A stretch of DNA of 64,000 nucleotides, from the NCBI GenBank assembly GCA_002439165.1, contig DJTE01000005.1:62001-126000 (forward strand), in the 5' to 3' direction. The DNA comes from Chryseobacterium indologenes. GTDB taxonomy: Bacteria > Bacteroidota > Bacteroidia > Flavobacteriales > Weeksellaceae. Made by a program: the position numbers and the translations under genes. Shown in pieces: positions 41,368 to 50,852 of the stretch. Every line of letters begins with the position of its first letter. Positions within the stretch are counted from its first letter, which is position 1. The notes beneath the pieces were generated by a model. The model saw nothing but the letters and a program-made list of their open reading frames with translations, did not search any database and had not been told where the DNA came from.

Positions 41368-42192
41368 ATGAAAAGAAACGTTGAATTAGTGGTTATATCG
41401 GATGTTCATTTGGGAACTTATGGATGTAAGGCTAAAGAGCTGCTGAGATATCTTAACTCTATCCAGCCTAAAACCTTGGTTTTAAACGGCGATATTATTG
41501 ATATATGGCAATTCAAAAAGTCTTACTTCCCTAAACCTCACCTGAAAGTGATCAGAAAGATCCTTTCATTGGCGACCAAAAATACAGATGTATATTACAT
41601 CACAGGAAACCATGATGAAATGTTCCGCAAGTTTACCGATTTTGAACTGGGTAAGCTGAAGGTCTGTAATAAGATCTGCCTGAATATAGATCATAAAAAA
41701 ACATGGATCTTTCACGGAGATGTTTTTGATGCTTCCGTTCAGCATTCCAAATGGATTGCCAAACTTGGAGGGAAAGGCTATGATCTTTTAATCGTGATCA
41801 ATAACGTGGTCAACTGGTTTCTGGAAAAGATGGGCCGGGAAAAATATTCATTTTCCAAAAAAATCAAGAATAATGTGAAAAAAGCAGTAAAGTACATCGG
41901 AGATTTCGAACTGACTGCTTCTGAACTGGCTATTGATAATCATTACGATTATGTGATCTGCGGACATATTCATCAGCCTCAGATGCGTGAAGTGGTCAAT
42001 AAAAAAGGATCCTGCATCTATCTGAATTCCGGAGACTGGATAGAAAATTTATCCGCACTGGAGTATCATAATAAAGAATGGAAGATCTTTTACTATGATG
42101 AACACAAACATCTGCTTAAAGATGATGAAGCTGAAGAAATTCCGGATATGGACAGTTCTGAACTCCTGAAAATAGTAACCAACTTTTCCTAG
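41368..42192 (+). CDS. Calcineurin-like phosphoesterase (LpxH-like UDP-2,3-diacylglucosamine diphosphatase)
   Basis: A 274-residue metallophosphoesterase. The dinuclear metal motifs are in order: DVHLG (residues 12-16), NGDIID near residue 40, GNHDE near residue 83, FHGDVFD and GHIHQPQ near residue 205. In Bacteroidota such proteins are annotated as UDP-2,3-diacylglucosamine pyrophosphatase of lipid A synthesis, and the length suits. However the group also contains sphingolipid and other phosphatases. It abuts the glycosyltransferase gene that follows (stop and start adjacent), suggesting a joint role in envelope glycolipid metabolism. Confidence 0.78.
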   Translation: MKRNVELVVISDVHLGTYGCKAKELLRYLNSIQPKTLVLNGDIIDIWQFKKSYFPKPHLKVIRKILSLATKNTDVYYITGNHDEMFRKFTDFELGKLKVCNKICLNIDHKKTWIFHGDVFDASVQHSKWIAKLGGKGYDLLIVINNVVNWFLEKMGREKYSFSKKIKNNVKKAVKYIGDFELTASELAIDNHYDYVICGHIHQPQMREVVNKKGSCIYLNSGDWIENLSALEYHNKEWKIFYYDEHKHLLKDDEAEEIPDMDSSELLKIVTNFS

Positions 42193-43173
42193 ATGAAGAT
42201 TTTATATGCATTTCAGGGAACCGGGAACGGTCACATGGCCAGAGCCCAGGAGATCATTCCTGTCCTCAAAAAATATGCTTCCGTAGATACTCTGATCAGT
42301 GGTCACCAGTCCCAGTTAAAAGCTGATTTTGATATTGATTTCCGGCATAAAGGGATTTCTCTTCTCTATAACAAAACAGGTGGGTTATCCTATCGCAAAA
42401 CATTCACTGAAAATCATTTCCTGAAAGCCATAAAAACAATCCGGGAACTGGAACTTTCACAGTACGATCTTATCATCAATGACTATGAACCTTTAACCGG
42501 CTGGGCCGGCAAAATGAATACGCTCCCGATGATTGAACTGAGCCACCAGGCTTCCATGAGTTTTCCGGAAACCCCAAAACCCCAGAAGGGAGATTTTTTA
42601 GGGGAGCTGGTCCTGAAATATTATGTTCCTGTTAAAGAAAAAATAGGCTTTCATTTTGAAAGTTATCATCCAAAGATCAAAAAACCGGTAATCAGAAAAA
42701 AGATCAGAAATTTAAACCCTGATAAAAAAGGATATTACCTGGTATACCTTCCCAGTTTTGCGGATGAAAATATTATTAAAATCCTGAAACAGATTCCTGT
42801 TGAATGGAAAGTATTCTCAAAATACAGCAAGGTAAAGGTTAAAGTAAAAAACGTAGAAGTTTTTCCTATTGACGAAATACAGTACCTCAGATATTTTGAA
42901 AACTGCGACGGTATTTTATGCAATGCAGGCTTTGAAAGTCCCGCTGAAGCACTCTTTATGGATAAAAAACTGTTTGTTATCCCTATTCACAATCAGTATG
43001 AGCAGGAATGCAATGCCTGTGCTCTGGATCTCATGGGAATTCCCAATTCTAAAATTCTGAATCCCCCGGAAATTATAGAATGGGTGGCTTCAGACCATCA
43101 CTTAAAAGTAAGCTATCCCGACGATATTGAGGAAATTCTTGTAAATGAAGTATTAACTTCTTTTAAAAAGTAA
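42193..43173 (+). CDS. Glycosyltransferase of the MurG-like/GT28 fold
   Basis: A 326-residue protein. The N-terminal MKILYAFQGTGNGHMARAQEIIPVL resembles the G-x-G-H loop of GT28/MurG-type transferases, and the C-terminal CNAGFESPAEALFMDKKLFVIPIHNQYEQECNAC is the nucleotide-sugar-binding region (N-A-G-x-x-S/E-P). It starts immediately after the phosphoesterase stop, so the two are translationally coupled. The acceptor and donor are not identifiable; context suggests an envelope glycolipid. Confidence 0.8.
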   Translation: MKILYAFQGTGNGHMARAQEIIPVLKKYASVDTLISGHQSQLKADFDIDFRHKGISLLYNKTGGLSYRKTFTENHFLKAIKTIRELELSQYDLIINDYEPLTGWAGKMNTLPMIELSHQASMSFPETPKPQKGDFLGELVLKYYVPVKEKIGFHFESYHPKIKKPVIRKKIRNLNPDKKGYYLVYLPSFADENIIKILKQIPVEWKVFSKYSKVKVKVKNVEVFPIDEIQYLRYFENCDGILCNAGFESPAEALFMDKKLFVIPIHNQYEQECNACALDLMGIPNSKILNPPEIIEWVASDHHLKVSYPDDIEEILVNEVLTSFKK

Positions 43174-43331
43174 AAATATTATTCTCTATTTATTTTATTT
43201 GTGTTAAAAAAATAGTTTTATTATTTGGTAGATTATTTGTTTTTTCAACCATATTTTAAATATGTAAGTATGTTTTATTAATTTTTATTTAAATAAATAA
43301 AAAAATGCAAATTGCAGATAAAATGTAGAGA

Positions 43332-43931
43332 ATGAAAAAAATCAGAAAAACGAAGAAAGAGGCAGACAAGCCCATCAGAAATAAGGAACTTACCAAAAAG
43401 AAACTCATCGACTCATTTGGAGAGCTTATAGAAAAAGAAGGCTTCTCATTTATCAACCATATGAGAGTTGCCAGGGCTGCGGGCTGCGACAAAAAACTGA
43501 TTTATGAGTATTTTGGAAATATCAGCGGGCTTGCGAAGGAATACCTTAAAGAACGCAATTTCTGCGAAAAATTATTCAGCGGAAGTAACCGTACCGGTAA
43601 AGATACGTCTTATCAGCGTTTGAAAAACCAGTTTGACAGGCTGATGAAAGACGGAGAAATGCGTGGAGTGATCGCCTGGGAATTGGCAGAAGAACTTCCA
43701 TTACTGAAAGAGCAGGCTCAGACAAGAGAAAACCTGATAGAAAAGGCTTTTGAAAATAAAGATGAAAATAACAGAGCGATAGAAGCTGTTTTAATGAGCA
43801 GTATTTATTATCTTACCATACATTCCCATACCAATGAAACTTCTTTTCTGGGTATTGATCTTAAACAGGAAGAAGGACAGCAGCAGATTAAACGGGCTAT
43901 TAAGCAGATTGTTGAATGGGCTTATAAATGA
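43332..43931 (+). CDS. TetR/AcrR-family regulator
   Basis: A 199-residue protein. A basic N terminus is followed by a TetR-type helix-turn-helix (LTKKKLIDSFGELIEKEGFSF, then VARAAGCDKKLIYEYFGNISGLAKEYL). The C-terminal ligand-binding part is helical and carries no recognisable ligand motif. No adjacent transporter or enzyme is obvious: the preceding gene pair is divergent in function and a GNAT gene follows on the minus strand. The upstream region is extremely AT-rich and may hold its own operator. Confidence 0.82.
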   Translation: MKKIRKTKKEADKPIRNKELTKKKLIDSFGELIEKEGFSFINHMRVARAAGCDKKLIYEYFGNISGLAKEYLKERNFCEKLFSGSNRTGKDTSYQRLKNQFDRLMKDGEMRGVIAWELAEELPLLKEQAQTRENLIEKAFENKDENNRAIEAVLMSSIYYLTIHSHTNETSFLGIDLKQEEGQQQIKRAIKQIVEWAYK

Positions 43932-44029
43932 ACTTAACGCTATGGATCCGGGACAGTATTAAATATGAACTGCATTTTCAGGAGGCAATATATCGGTCCA
44001 TGAGTAGGATTTTAATAATTAACGGATAT

Positions 44030-44064
44030 AAAAAAGACTGCATTTCGGAAAGCAGTCTTTTTTA
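44030..44064. terminator. Bidirectional terminator between the TetR and GNAT genes
   Basis: AAAAAGACTGC (44031-44041) and GCAGTCTTTTT (44052-44062) enclose a 10-nt loop and are followed by T-rich sequence on both strands. Confidence 0.88.
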
Positions 44065-44125
44065 TATTGTATTTCCGCAATAATAAGAGAATCCTCCTGA
44101 AAAAGAAGTGATGCCTTTATTTTTT

Positions 44126-44416
44126 CTAGCTCTTCAGAAAAATATCTTCCACATCATTCATTCTCATCATCACAGACCGTGCGTATGAGCAGTGCGGATA
44201 AACATTCCAGCTATTTTCTCTGGCAAATTTTATGGCTTCCTCCACAAGATATTTTCCCATTCCTCTGCCTTCAAACTCAGGATGAACCAGAACAAAAGAA
44301 ATAATCAGCTTATTTTCTTCCGGGAAAATGGTGTAGGTAAGTCTTCCTACTTCTTTTATCTCATTATTCAGGGTAAGGACGCCGCCGTTACCTGATCTGT
44401 TGTTTTCGAATCTCAT
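44126..44416 (-). CDS. Small GNAT-fold N-acetyltransferase
   Basis: A 96-residue protein of the short GCN5-related type (YjdJ/GNAT_3-like). Its acetyl-CoA-binding segment reads VHPEFEGRGMGKYLVEEAIKFAREN, with the R-x-x-G-x-G/A pattern, and the C-terminal YPHCSYARSVMM carries the usual Cys/Tyr residues of this subgroup. It probably acetylates a small molecule or protein. It is convergent with the TetR gene and independent of its other neighbours. Confidence 0.82.
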   Translation of the reverse strand: MRFENNRSGNGGVLTLNNEIKEVGRLTYTIFPEENKLIISFVLVHPEFEGRGMGKYLVEEAIKFARENSWNVYPHCSYARSVMMRMNDVEDIFLKS

Positions 44417-44537
44417 AATCTAAACTTTGTTCTGAAAGTACAAAAAATGCACCGTCTTTGAAGTAACAAATGACAGATAATGTCAATATAACGGATTGAT
44501 ATTTAATAAATTTGTCCGCAAAGCAAAATTTCACTGC

Positions 44538-45287
44538 TTAACTGTCCTTCCCGGTATAATAATTATAATCTTTAATAATCACACCGATAAACTGTCTCTC
44601 CGTCATTTTCACCGGATCTATTTCCAGTTTCAGAATGCTTTTGATTTTATCGGAAAGCCTGGTGATGATCTGCCGGTCATCTGTTTTTAAGGCTTTGGTG
44701 TAATTATCTTTGATGATTCTCATATCATTATCAGAAAGTGCAATGACCTGTGGAAATGACGGAACATAGTCCTCATGAATATTTTCCAGGATGGTATGGG
44801 AAATATTGATGTTGTTTTTCAGCGAAATAACAGCCGTACCGGAGGCAATGTCTCCCAAACGCTGGTTGTTTTTGGAAACAATCATGGAGATTACCCCTAC
44901 CGTTCCTACGAAGGTCGTATCGATGAGCCTGAAGACCCACCGGATCAGATAATCACCGAAACCGGCCTGGTATCCGTCAATCTTTACAACCTTTATTTTC
45001 ATAAGCTTTTTGCCGGGAGTCTGTCCTTCCATCAGGCTTTCCAGCACAACCGGGTAGATGTAGACCGGGAAAGTAATAACGGTATAGATGGCGATTACAG
45101 ACCACTGGTCTAGCCCGTTCAGAAGATAGCCCAGATCAAGAATATTGAAAAAAAGATAAAAAATAAAGATAACATAGGCTACCTTGATCAGCAGATCGAT
45201 GATAAACGCAAGCATTCTTTCACCTATGCTGGCAATATTGAAATTAATATTTACATTTTGAGAAGTATTTATCGCAATTTGAGACAT
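44538..45287 (-). CDS. RDD-family membrane protein
   Basis: A 249-residue protein with three to four hydrophobic segments (about 35-60, 75-95 and 130-150) and RDD-domain residues: GERMLAFIIDLLIKVAYV, GQTPGKKLMKIKVV and FRLIDTTFVGTVGVISMIVS. RDD proteins are widespread and little understood; some are linked to ion or proton exchange. It is divergent from the SpoIIM-family gene by 28 bp and belongs to the conserved RDD/SpoIIM/DUF4129/DUF4350/MoxR/DUF58 group. Confidence 0.88.
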   Translation of the reverse strand: MSQIAINTSQNVNINFNIASIGERMLAFIIDLLIKVAYVIFIFYLFFNILDLGYLLNGLDQWSVIAIYTVITFPVYIYPVVLESLMEGQTPGKKLMKIKVVKIDGYQAGFGDYLIRWVFRLIDTTFVGTVGVISMIVSKNNQRLGDIASGTAVISLKNNINISHTILENIHEDYVPSFPQVIALSDNDMRIIKDNYTKALKTDDRQIITRLSDKIKSILKLEIDPVKMTERQFIGVIIKDYNYYTGKDS

Positions 45288-45315
45288 AATTTTTATTATT
45301 TTAGCCTATACAATT

Positions 45316-46299
45316 ATGAGAGAAGTTTATTTCATCAAACAAAATAAAGAAAAATGGTTGGGAATTGAACAGGTTATTCAAGGGAAAATAAAAAAAAATC
45401 CGGATGACCTGTCTTCACTGTATATCAACCTGATCAACGATCTTTCTTTTGCACAGACCTATTATCCGAAAAGCAACACGACGGTGTACCTGAATCACCT
45501 GTCTTCACAGATCTTTCAGAAAATCTACAAAACCAAAAGGGTAGAGGAGAACAGGCTGCTTTATTTTTTCAGAACAGAGGTTCCGTTGTTGGTGTATCAG
45601 TACAGAAGATATCTGATGTATGCTTTTCTGTTTTTTATTCTCTTTACTTCCATAGGAGTACTTTCTGCGGTATATGATAAGGATTTTGCCAATATCATTC
45701 TTGGAGAAAGCTATGTGAACGAAACCATTGAAAATATTAAAAAAGGAAATGCAGTAGGAGTTTACCAGAGCGGTTCTACCTGGGGAAGTACTATCGGTAT
45801 TATTTTCAATAACATCAATGTAGGGGCAAAGCTCTATATTTACGGAATTACAGGCGGGGTAGGAACTCTCTTTGCCCTTCTGTCCAATAGCGTAATGCTG
45901 GGTTCCTTTCAGTATTTTTTCTATGATTACGGAGCATTGAAAGACAGTGCAAGAGGAATATGGCTCCACGGAGTTTTTGAGATCTTTGCAATGGTAGTGG
46001 AAGCCATGTGCGGATTGATTCTTGGGGCAAGTATCCTTTTCCCGAGAACCTTCTCAAGGTTCAATTCTTTTAAAAAGGGTTTCAAAGACTCATTCAAAAT
46101 ATTTCTGAGTACCATTCCATTTACGGTTTGTGCCGGAATTATAGAAGGATATGTAACAAGACATGCCTTAAAGATGCCGTTGGCCCTGAACCTTGTAATT
46201 ATTTTAAGTTCACTGGCCGTTATAGGATTTTACTATTTTGTATATCCTTCGGTAGTTTATAAACAAACCAATAACCGGATCAATGATACAGTTCTATAA
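45316..46299 (+). CDS. SpoIIM-family (DUF95) membrane protein
   Basis: A 327-residue protein with a soluble N-terminal part (about 1-95) followed by six or seven membrane helices. The SpoIIM-like region includes WGSTIGIIFNNINVGAKLYIYGITGG and GIWLHGVFEIFAMVVEAMCGLILG. In Bacteroidota it is regularly found in this gene cluster, where it is suspected to belong to a membrane complex with RDD and MoxR proteins. It overlaps the next gene by 17 bp. Confidence 0.87.
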   Translation: MREVYFIKQNKEKWLGIEQVIQGKIKKNPDDLSSLYINLINDLSFAQTYYPKSNTTVYLNHLSSQIFQKIYKTKRVEENRLLYFFRTEVPLLVYQYRRYLMYAFLFFILFTSIGVLSAVYDKDFANIILGESYVNETIENIKKGNAVGVYQSGSTWGSTIGIIFNNINVGAKLYIYGITGGVGTLFALLSNSVMLGSFQYFFYDYGALKDSARGIWLHGVFEIFAMVVEAMCGLILGASILFPRTFSRFNSFKKGFKDSFKIFLSTIPFTVCAGIIEGYVTRHALKMPLALNLVIILSSLAVIGFYYFVYPSVVYKQTNNRINDTVL

Positions 46300-47248
46300 A
46301 AAAAGAGAATTTGGAAGTTTTATCAGCGACAGCTTCAACTTTTTCAAGCTCTATGGTAAAAATTATTTTAAAAACTATTTTCTGATCAACGGATTACTGC
46401 TGATTCTGGCCGTTGCGGTCATTATTTTTGGTTTCAGGGAAATCTTCGGGCAGATAGTTGGCTCTAATCTGAGTGGAGAAACCTATTACTTTGAAAGATA
46501 TTTTTCCGAAAATCCAGGAATACTGATCGTAGCCGGTTTACTGGTATTTATTCTCTTTGCCGTTCTCACCATTGTCAATTATCTGTTCCCGGTCTTCTAT
46601 ATGAAGAGAATTGCTGAAGGAGCTCAAAAGATAAAAACAGACGAGATCCTGGGAGATTTTAAAAGAAATGCAGGACGGATTTTTAAGATGTGTATCGGAA
46701 TGATTTTTATTGTACTGCCTGTAATGCTGATCGTATTGGGATTTTCGTATGCACTCCTGCTTGTTTTTATCGGGATCTTCCTCATACTGCTGGTTTATCC
46801 CACAGCATTCAATGTATCCTCATTTCTGATGTATGATTATTTTAATGCAGACAGACGCTTTTTAGACAGCCTCAGTTATTCTGTAAGAGCACAGTTCTCT
46901 TATCCGAATGGCAATGAAAAATCTCCCTACTGGAAATATTGGGGCGGAACTTTGATCATGTTCATCATTATGTATGCTGTGATGATGATATTTACCTTTG
47001 TGCCTGTCTTTTTTCTGTATGGATCATTGCTTACCTCTGCTCCGGACGGAAACTTTGAAGACAACCCTTTTGCAGGCGGATTCATAGGAATTATTGTCTT
47101 TGTATTATATGGATTATCAACGCTGCTTTCCCTTTTTCTTTCGAACCTGATGTATGTAAATGCAGGTCTGATGTACTACGACAGCAGAACAGATCTTCAT
47201 CAGAAAGTGGAACTCGCAGAAATAGATACAATTGGTCTCAATGAATAA
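46283..47248 (+). CDS. Multi-TM membrane protein of the MoxR cluster
   Basis: A 321-residue protein with about six membrane helices (roughly residues 36-56, 86-110, 145-195, 232-260 and 272-300). The last part faces MYVNAGLMYYDSRTDLHQK. No known enzymatic motif is present. It overlaps its neighbours at both ends (17 bp with the SpoIIM gene, 8 bp with the DUF4129 gene), so it is certainly translated with them. The function is unknown; it is a standard component of the cluster. Confidence 0.75.
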   Translation: MIQFYKKREFGSFISDSFNFFKLYGKNYFKNYFLINGLLLILAVAVIIFGFREIFGQIVGSNLSGETYYFERYFSENPGILIVAGLLVFILFAVLTIVNYLFPVFYMKRIAEGAQKIKTDEILGDFKRNAGRIFKMCIGMIFIVLPVMLIVLGFSYALLLVFIGIFLILLVYPTAFNVSSFLMYDYFNADRRFLDSLSYSVRAQFSYPNGNEKSPYWKYWGGTLIMFIIMYAVMMIFTFVPVFFLYGSLLTSAPDGNFEDNPFAGGFIGIIVFVLYGLSTLLSLFLSNLMYVNAGLMYYDSRTDLHQKVELAEIDTIGLNE

Positions 47249-48038
47249 AGTGCTTCTTTTTCTTTTCCTGTTTTTTTCACTTGGTTCCGTTCATGCACAG
47301 GATGATGAAACAGAACCTGTGGCGGAAGTTTATCCGGCAGACTCTTTGTATACCGGTCATTACAGGAATATGCTGCGCGCAGATTCTGTCCTGATCCGCA
47401 AGCCGGTTTCAGAAAATACAGTCTATCCCAGGAGCTTTAAGGAAAACCTGAAGTCAAGATACAAAGGCAATGAATTCGATTATTCTGCCTCCAAACCGCG
47501 GGAATCTTTCTTCCAGAAGCTGATGAGGAAAATAAGTAAAATCCTTGAGAGCCTTTTCGGGGAAACCGTTTTCAGTAAATCCGCGAAAGCGACTGATATT
47601 TTTATCCGTCTGTTTGCCATTGTTCTCGTAGGATTTCTGCTTTATTTTATTATTAAATACCTGATGGGGAAAGAAGGGAACTTCTTCTTCGGCAAAAAAA
47701 ATAAAAAATTAAATATTGAAGCTGAAGAGCTGCATGAAAATATCCATGAAATCAATTTTCCGGAAAGTATTGCCCGGTTTGAAAGAGAAGGAGATTACCG
47801 TTCAGCAGTCCGCTATCAGTTTTTACAGGTCCTTAAAAAGCTGAGTGATAAAAAACTGATCCACTGGAATCCCGAAAAAACAAATAAAGATTATGCTGCC
47901 GAGCTGAAAGCCCCTCATCTGAAAGACGGATTCTCAGAACTCTCTTATATCTTTGATTATGTGTGGTATGGAGAATTCAGTATCGATGAACAGAGCTATG
48001 TGAAATTTAAAGACCGCTATCAGGCATTTAAACCGTAA
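47241..48038 (+). CDS. DUF4129-domain membrane protein
   Basis: A 265-residue protein from MNKVLLFLFLFFSLGSVHAQ, a signal peptide; an in-frame TTG at 47232 would add three residues. A membrane helix lies at about residues 122-145. The cytoplasmic C-terminal part is the DUF4129 domain: YRSAVRYQFLQVLKKLSDKKLIHWNPEKTNKDYAAELK and YVWYGEFSID. It follows the previous gene with an 8-bp overlap and precedes the DUF4350 gene by 15 bp. Partner of the MoxR/DUF58 system in many Bacteroidota. Confidence 0.85.
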   Translation: MNKVLLFLFLFFSLGSVHAQDDETEPVAEVYPADSLYTGHYRNMLRADSVLIRKPVSENTVYPRSFKENLKSRYKGNEFDYSASKPRESFFQKLMRKISKILESLFGETVFSKSAKATDIFIRLFAIVLVGFLLYFIIKYLMGKEGNFFFGKKNKKLNIEAEELHENIHEINFPESIARFEREGDYRSAVRYQFLQVLKKLSDKKLIHWNPEKTNKDYAAELKAPHLKDGFSELSYIFDYVWYGEFSIDEQSYVKFKDRYQAFKP

Positions 48039-48053
48039 CTAAACGAATTAATC

Positions 48054-49214
48054 ATGAGTAAAACCTTCAAAATATATGCTGTCATATTCATCATTGTGAT
48101 GATTATCCTGGCATTGCTTGAAGTCAATAAAAAAGAAACAACAGACTGGCGGAAAAACTTCGATGTCAACGAAAAATCTCCGTTCGGACTCTTTGTTTTT
48201 AATAATGAGGCTAAAGATTTATTTAAAGGAAAACTGAAAAAGATCGATCAGGCACCTTATGACTATTATAGCGGGCATAAAGAAAATGGTCTTCATAATA
48301 TTGTGGTCATCGAACACAGGATTGATAAAGAATCGTGGAACAAAATACTTGATCAGGTATCAAAAGGCTCCGACGCAATGCTTATCGTAAGCAATATGCC
48401 TAAAGAAATATCAGATACAATAGGCTATTTTGATTCCGATATTTCCTTTGCCGAAGAAAATGTATTGAAATTTACAGATAAAAAATATCAGAATGATTTC
48501 ATTCATTTAGATAAATTTCCTTCCGGAAGAGGTTTCTCCTATATAAAACCAAATATTGAAGTCCTGGGAAAAACAGTGGAAAAAAATAATACGGACCAGG
48601 TTAATTTTATAAAGACCAAATTTGGAAAAGGAACCGTTTATGTACACTGCGAGCCGCTATTTCTTACCAACTATTACCTTCTGAAACCGGGAAATACCCG
48701 CTATGCACAGGATGTTTTTTCTTATCTTCAGGATAAAGAAACCCTTTGGTTTGTAGATGGCAACAGAAAGGTATCACGCTTTTTTATGAGGTTTGTTTTA
48801 TCCAATCCGGCTCTCAAATATGCATGGTGGGTATTTTTGGGAGGTCTTGTATTGTTCATCTTTTTCAATGCCAAAAGAAAACAGCGTATAGTGCCTGTCA
48901 TTGAACCCTTGAGAAATACTTCAGTAGATTTTGTGAAAAGTATAGGAAATCTTTATCTTCAGGAAGGAGACTTCCATGATATGATGGCCAAAAAATCCCA
49001 GTATTTCCTGAATAGAATACGAATGGACCTGTTGATAGATACCCAAACCCTGGATATGGAATTTGCAAAAAAACTGCAGCTGAAAACCGGGAAAAGTATA
49101 GAAATGATTGAGGAAGCCATCACCCTTATCAGAAAAGCCCAGGACCCATACGCCATTGTGATGAAAGAAGACCTCGAAAGGATGAATAAACTCCTTGATG
49201 GGATATTGAAATAA
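48054..49214 (+). CDS. DUF4350-domain membrane protein
   Basis: A 386-residue protein with an N-terminal membrane helix (FKIYAVIFIIVMIILALLEV), the segment DWRKNFDVNEKSPFGLFVFNNEA and a beta/alpha region in which YVHCEPLFLTNYYLLKPGN is visible. A second helix lies near residue 265 (AWWVFLGGLVLFIFF), followed by a cytoplasmic helical tail. DUF4350 proteins accompany MoxR ATPases. It is 15 bp after the DUF4129 gene; a 189-bp gap with a repeat element then precedes the MoxR gene. Confidence 0.82.
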   Translation: MSKTFKIYAVIFIIVMIILALLEVNKKETTDWRKNFDVNEKSPFGLFVFNNEAKDLFKGKLKKIDQAPYDYYSGHKENGLHNIVVIEHRIDKESWNKILDQVSKGSDAMLIVSNMPKEISDTIGYFDSDISFAEENVLKFTDKKYQNDFIHLDKFPSGRGFSYIKPNIEVLGKTVEKNNTDQVNFIKTKFGKGTVYVHCEPLFLTNYYLLKPGNTRYAQDVFSYLQDKETLWFVDGNRKVSRFFMRFVLSNPALKYAWWVFLGGLVLFIFFNAKRKQRIVPVIEPLRNTSVDFVKSIGNLYLQEGDFHDMMAKKSQYFLNRIRMDLLIDTQTLDMEFAKKLQLKTGKSIEMIEEAITLIRKAQDPYAIVMKEDLERMNKLLDGILK

Positions 49215-49313
49215 TAAAAATCTACCAATGGATTAGCTGGTGAGGAATCAATAATGTATCACAATCCTGATTATTGCCATACTCTTCATTGCTGATTGAT
49301 TGAATGAGAAAAA

Positions 49314-49390
49314 AGAGTCCCAACGGGACGATTTAGCAAAAGATAGGATGAAGTCCTGTCAGAACAGCCATAGGAATAAACCTGTCAGAA
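49314..49390. repeat. Two-hairpin intergenic repeat, copy A (with an extra half unit)
   Basis: AGAGTCCC-AAC-GGGACGATTTAG is the first stem with tail, followed by an AGGA/TCCT stem and CTGTCAGAA. A second partial unit (CATAGGAATAAACCTGTCAG) follows. It lies between the DUF4350 and MoxR genes. Related copies are at 58313-58365 and 59621-59680. Confidence 0.7.
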
Positions 49391-49403
49391 AAAACAAAAA
49401 AAT

Positions 49404-50435
49404 ATGGAAAACTTAGATAATGAAAACTTAGAAATTAAAAGTTCTATTAATCTTAATAAAAGTGAAGACCAGTTTCAGTCCAGAATAGATATGATTGAAC
49501 TTCGCGCAAGCCTGGATAAAGTAAAAACGGAGATCGGAAAAGTCATTGTAGGACAGGAAAACATGATTGAACACCTTCTGGCTGCACTTTTATCAAACGG
49601 ACACGTTCTGATCGAAGGGGTTCCGGGAGTGGCAAAAACAATTACAGCAAAATTATTGGCAAAAACCATCGATGTGGGATTCAGCAGGATTCAGTTTACT
49701 CCTGATCTTATGCCTTCAGATATTTTGGGAACTTCAGTTTTCAGTGTGAAAAACTCTGAATTCGAATTCAAAAAAGGACCCATCTTCTCCAATTTTATCC
49801 TAATTGATGAGATCAACCGTTCTCCGGCGAAAACCCAGGCTGCACTGTTTGAAGTGATGGAAGAAAGACAGATTACAATGGACGGTACCCGATACATTAT
49901 GGATGAACCTTTCCTGGTCGTTGCTACCCAAAACCCGATTGAACATGAAGGAACTTACAGACTTCCTGAAGCCCAGCTGGATCGTTTCCTGTTTAAAATC
50001 AATGTAGGCTATCCTAATCTGGAACAGGAAATCGCCATCATTAAGAATCAGCACGAAAGCAAAAAAGAAGACAAAACAGAAGGCGTTAACCGTGTAATTA
50101 CCGCTGAACAGCTGAAAAATTACCAGCATCTCGTAAAAGAGATCATTGTAGAATCCCAGCTGATGGAATATATTGCTAAAATTATCATCAATACCAGGGA
50201 AAATCAGTTCCTCTATCTCGGTGCCTCTCCGAGAGCCTCTCTTGCTCTGCTTACCGCTTCAAAAGCCTTTGCTGCATTAAGGGGAAGAGATTTCGTAACG
50301 CCGGAAGATATTAAAGAAGCCAGTTATGCCGTATTGAGACACAGAGTGATCGTTTCTCCGGAAAGAGAAATGGAAGGTCTTACCGCCGATGAAATTATCC
50401 GCCAGATTTTAGAAGGAATAGAAATTCCTAGATAG
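49404..50435 (+). CDS. MoxR-family AAA+ ATPase
   Basis: A 343-residue AAA+ protein. Walker A is GVPGVAKT (about residues 73-80), Walker B is FILIDEINR (about 130-138), and sensor 1 lies in VVATQNPIEHEGTYRLPEAQLDRF. The C-terminal lid begins YLGASPRASLALL. MoxR ATPases act as chaperones in the assembly or activation of VWA-domain or membrane protein complexes. Here the likely clients are the DUF58 protein downstream and the cluster's membrane proteins. The order is interrupted by a decayed gene at 50507. Confidence 0.92.
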   Translation: MENLDNENLEIKSSINLNKSEDQFQSRIDMIELRASLDKVKTEIGKVIVGQENMIEHLLAALLSNGHVLIEGVPGVAKTITAKLLAKTIDVGFSRIQFTPDLMPSDILGTSVFSVKNSEFEFKKGPIFSNFILIDEINRSPAKTQAALFEVMEERQITMDGTRYIMDEPFLVVATQNPIEHEGTYRLPEAQLDRFLFKINVGYPNLEQEIAIIKNQHESKKEDKTEGVNRVITAEQLKNYQHLVKEIIVESQLMEYIAKIIINTRENQFLYLGASPRASLALLTASKAFAALRGRDFVTPEDIKEASYAVLRHRVIVSPEREMEGLTADEIIRQILEGIEIPR

Positions 50436-50506
50436 GCAGCAGGTAATAGTTAGCAGACAGCAGTTGATGGAGAGCCCTGATTTAATTAAAGTACAAAATA
50501 TTACAT

Positions 50507-50803
50507 ATGACAAATTTTAAAGAGCTTTTGGTTTGGAAGAAGTCTGTTCATTTTGTTACTGAAATTTATAGAATTACTGATGCTTTTTCCAAAACTGAAA
50601 TCTACGGATTACTATCACCAATAAGAAGAGCGGCAGTTTCTGTACCTTCCAATATTGCAGAGGAAAATTCGAGACAAAGTAAACCTGATTATTTACAATT
50701 TTTAAAATATCAAGAGCAAGTTGTGCAGAAATAGAAACCCAATTAATAATTTCAAAAAATCTCAATAATGTTAAACGGGTTAACCAATTCCTTAAACCAA
50801 TAA
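50507..50803 (+). pseudogene. Decayed four-helix-bundle (23S rRNA intervening-sequence-type) protein
   Basis: The first 70 codons (MTNFKELLVWKKSVHFVTEI ... YGLLSPIRRAAVSVPSNIAEENSRQSKPDYLQFLK) match the S23/IVP four-helix-bundle family, normally about 115-120 residues. After LK the frame runs into a stop at 50734. Adding one A to the A4 run at 50704-50707 restores ISRASCAEIETQLIISKNL, the expected next helix. The end of the family, KMLNGLTNSLNQ-like, is then seen in a third frame to a stop at 50801-50803, so an internal piece is also missing. Two lesions make this a pseudogene or two errors. It lies between MoxR and DUF58 genes. Confidence 0.82.
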
Positions 50804-50852
50804 TATATATTTATCTATAACCTATAACCTGCAATCTGCTTCCTGTAAACTA

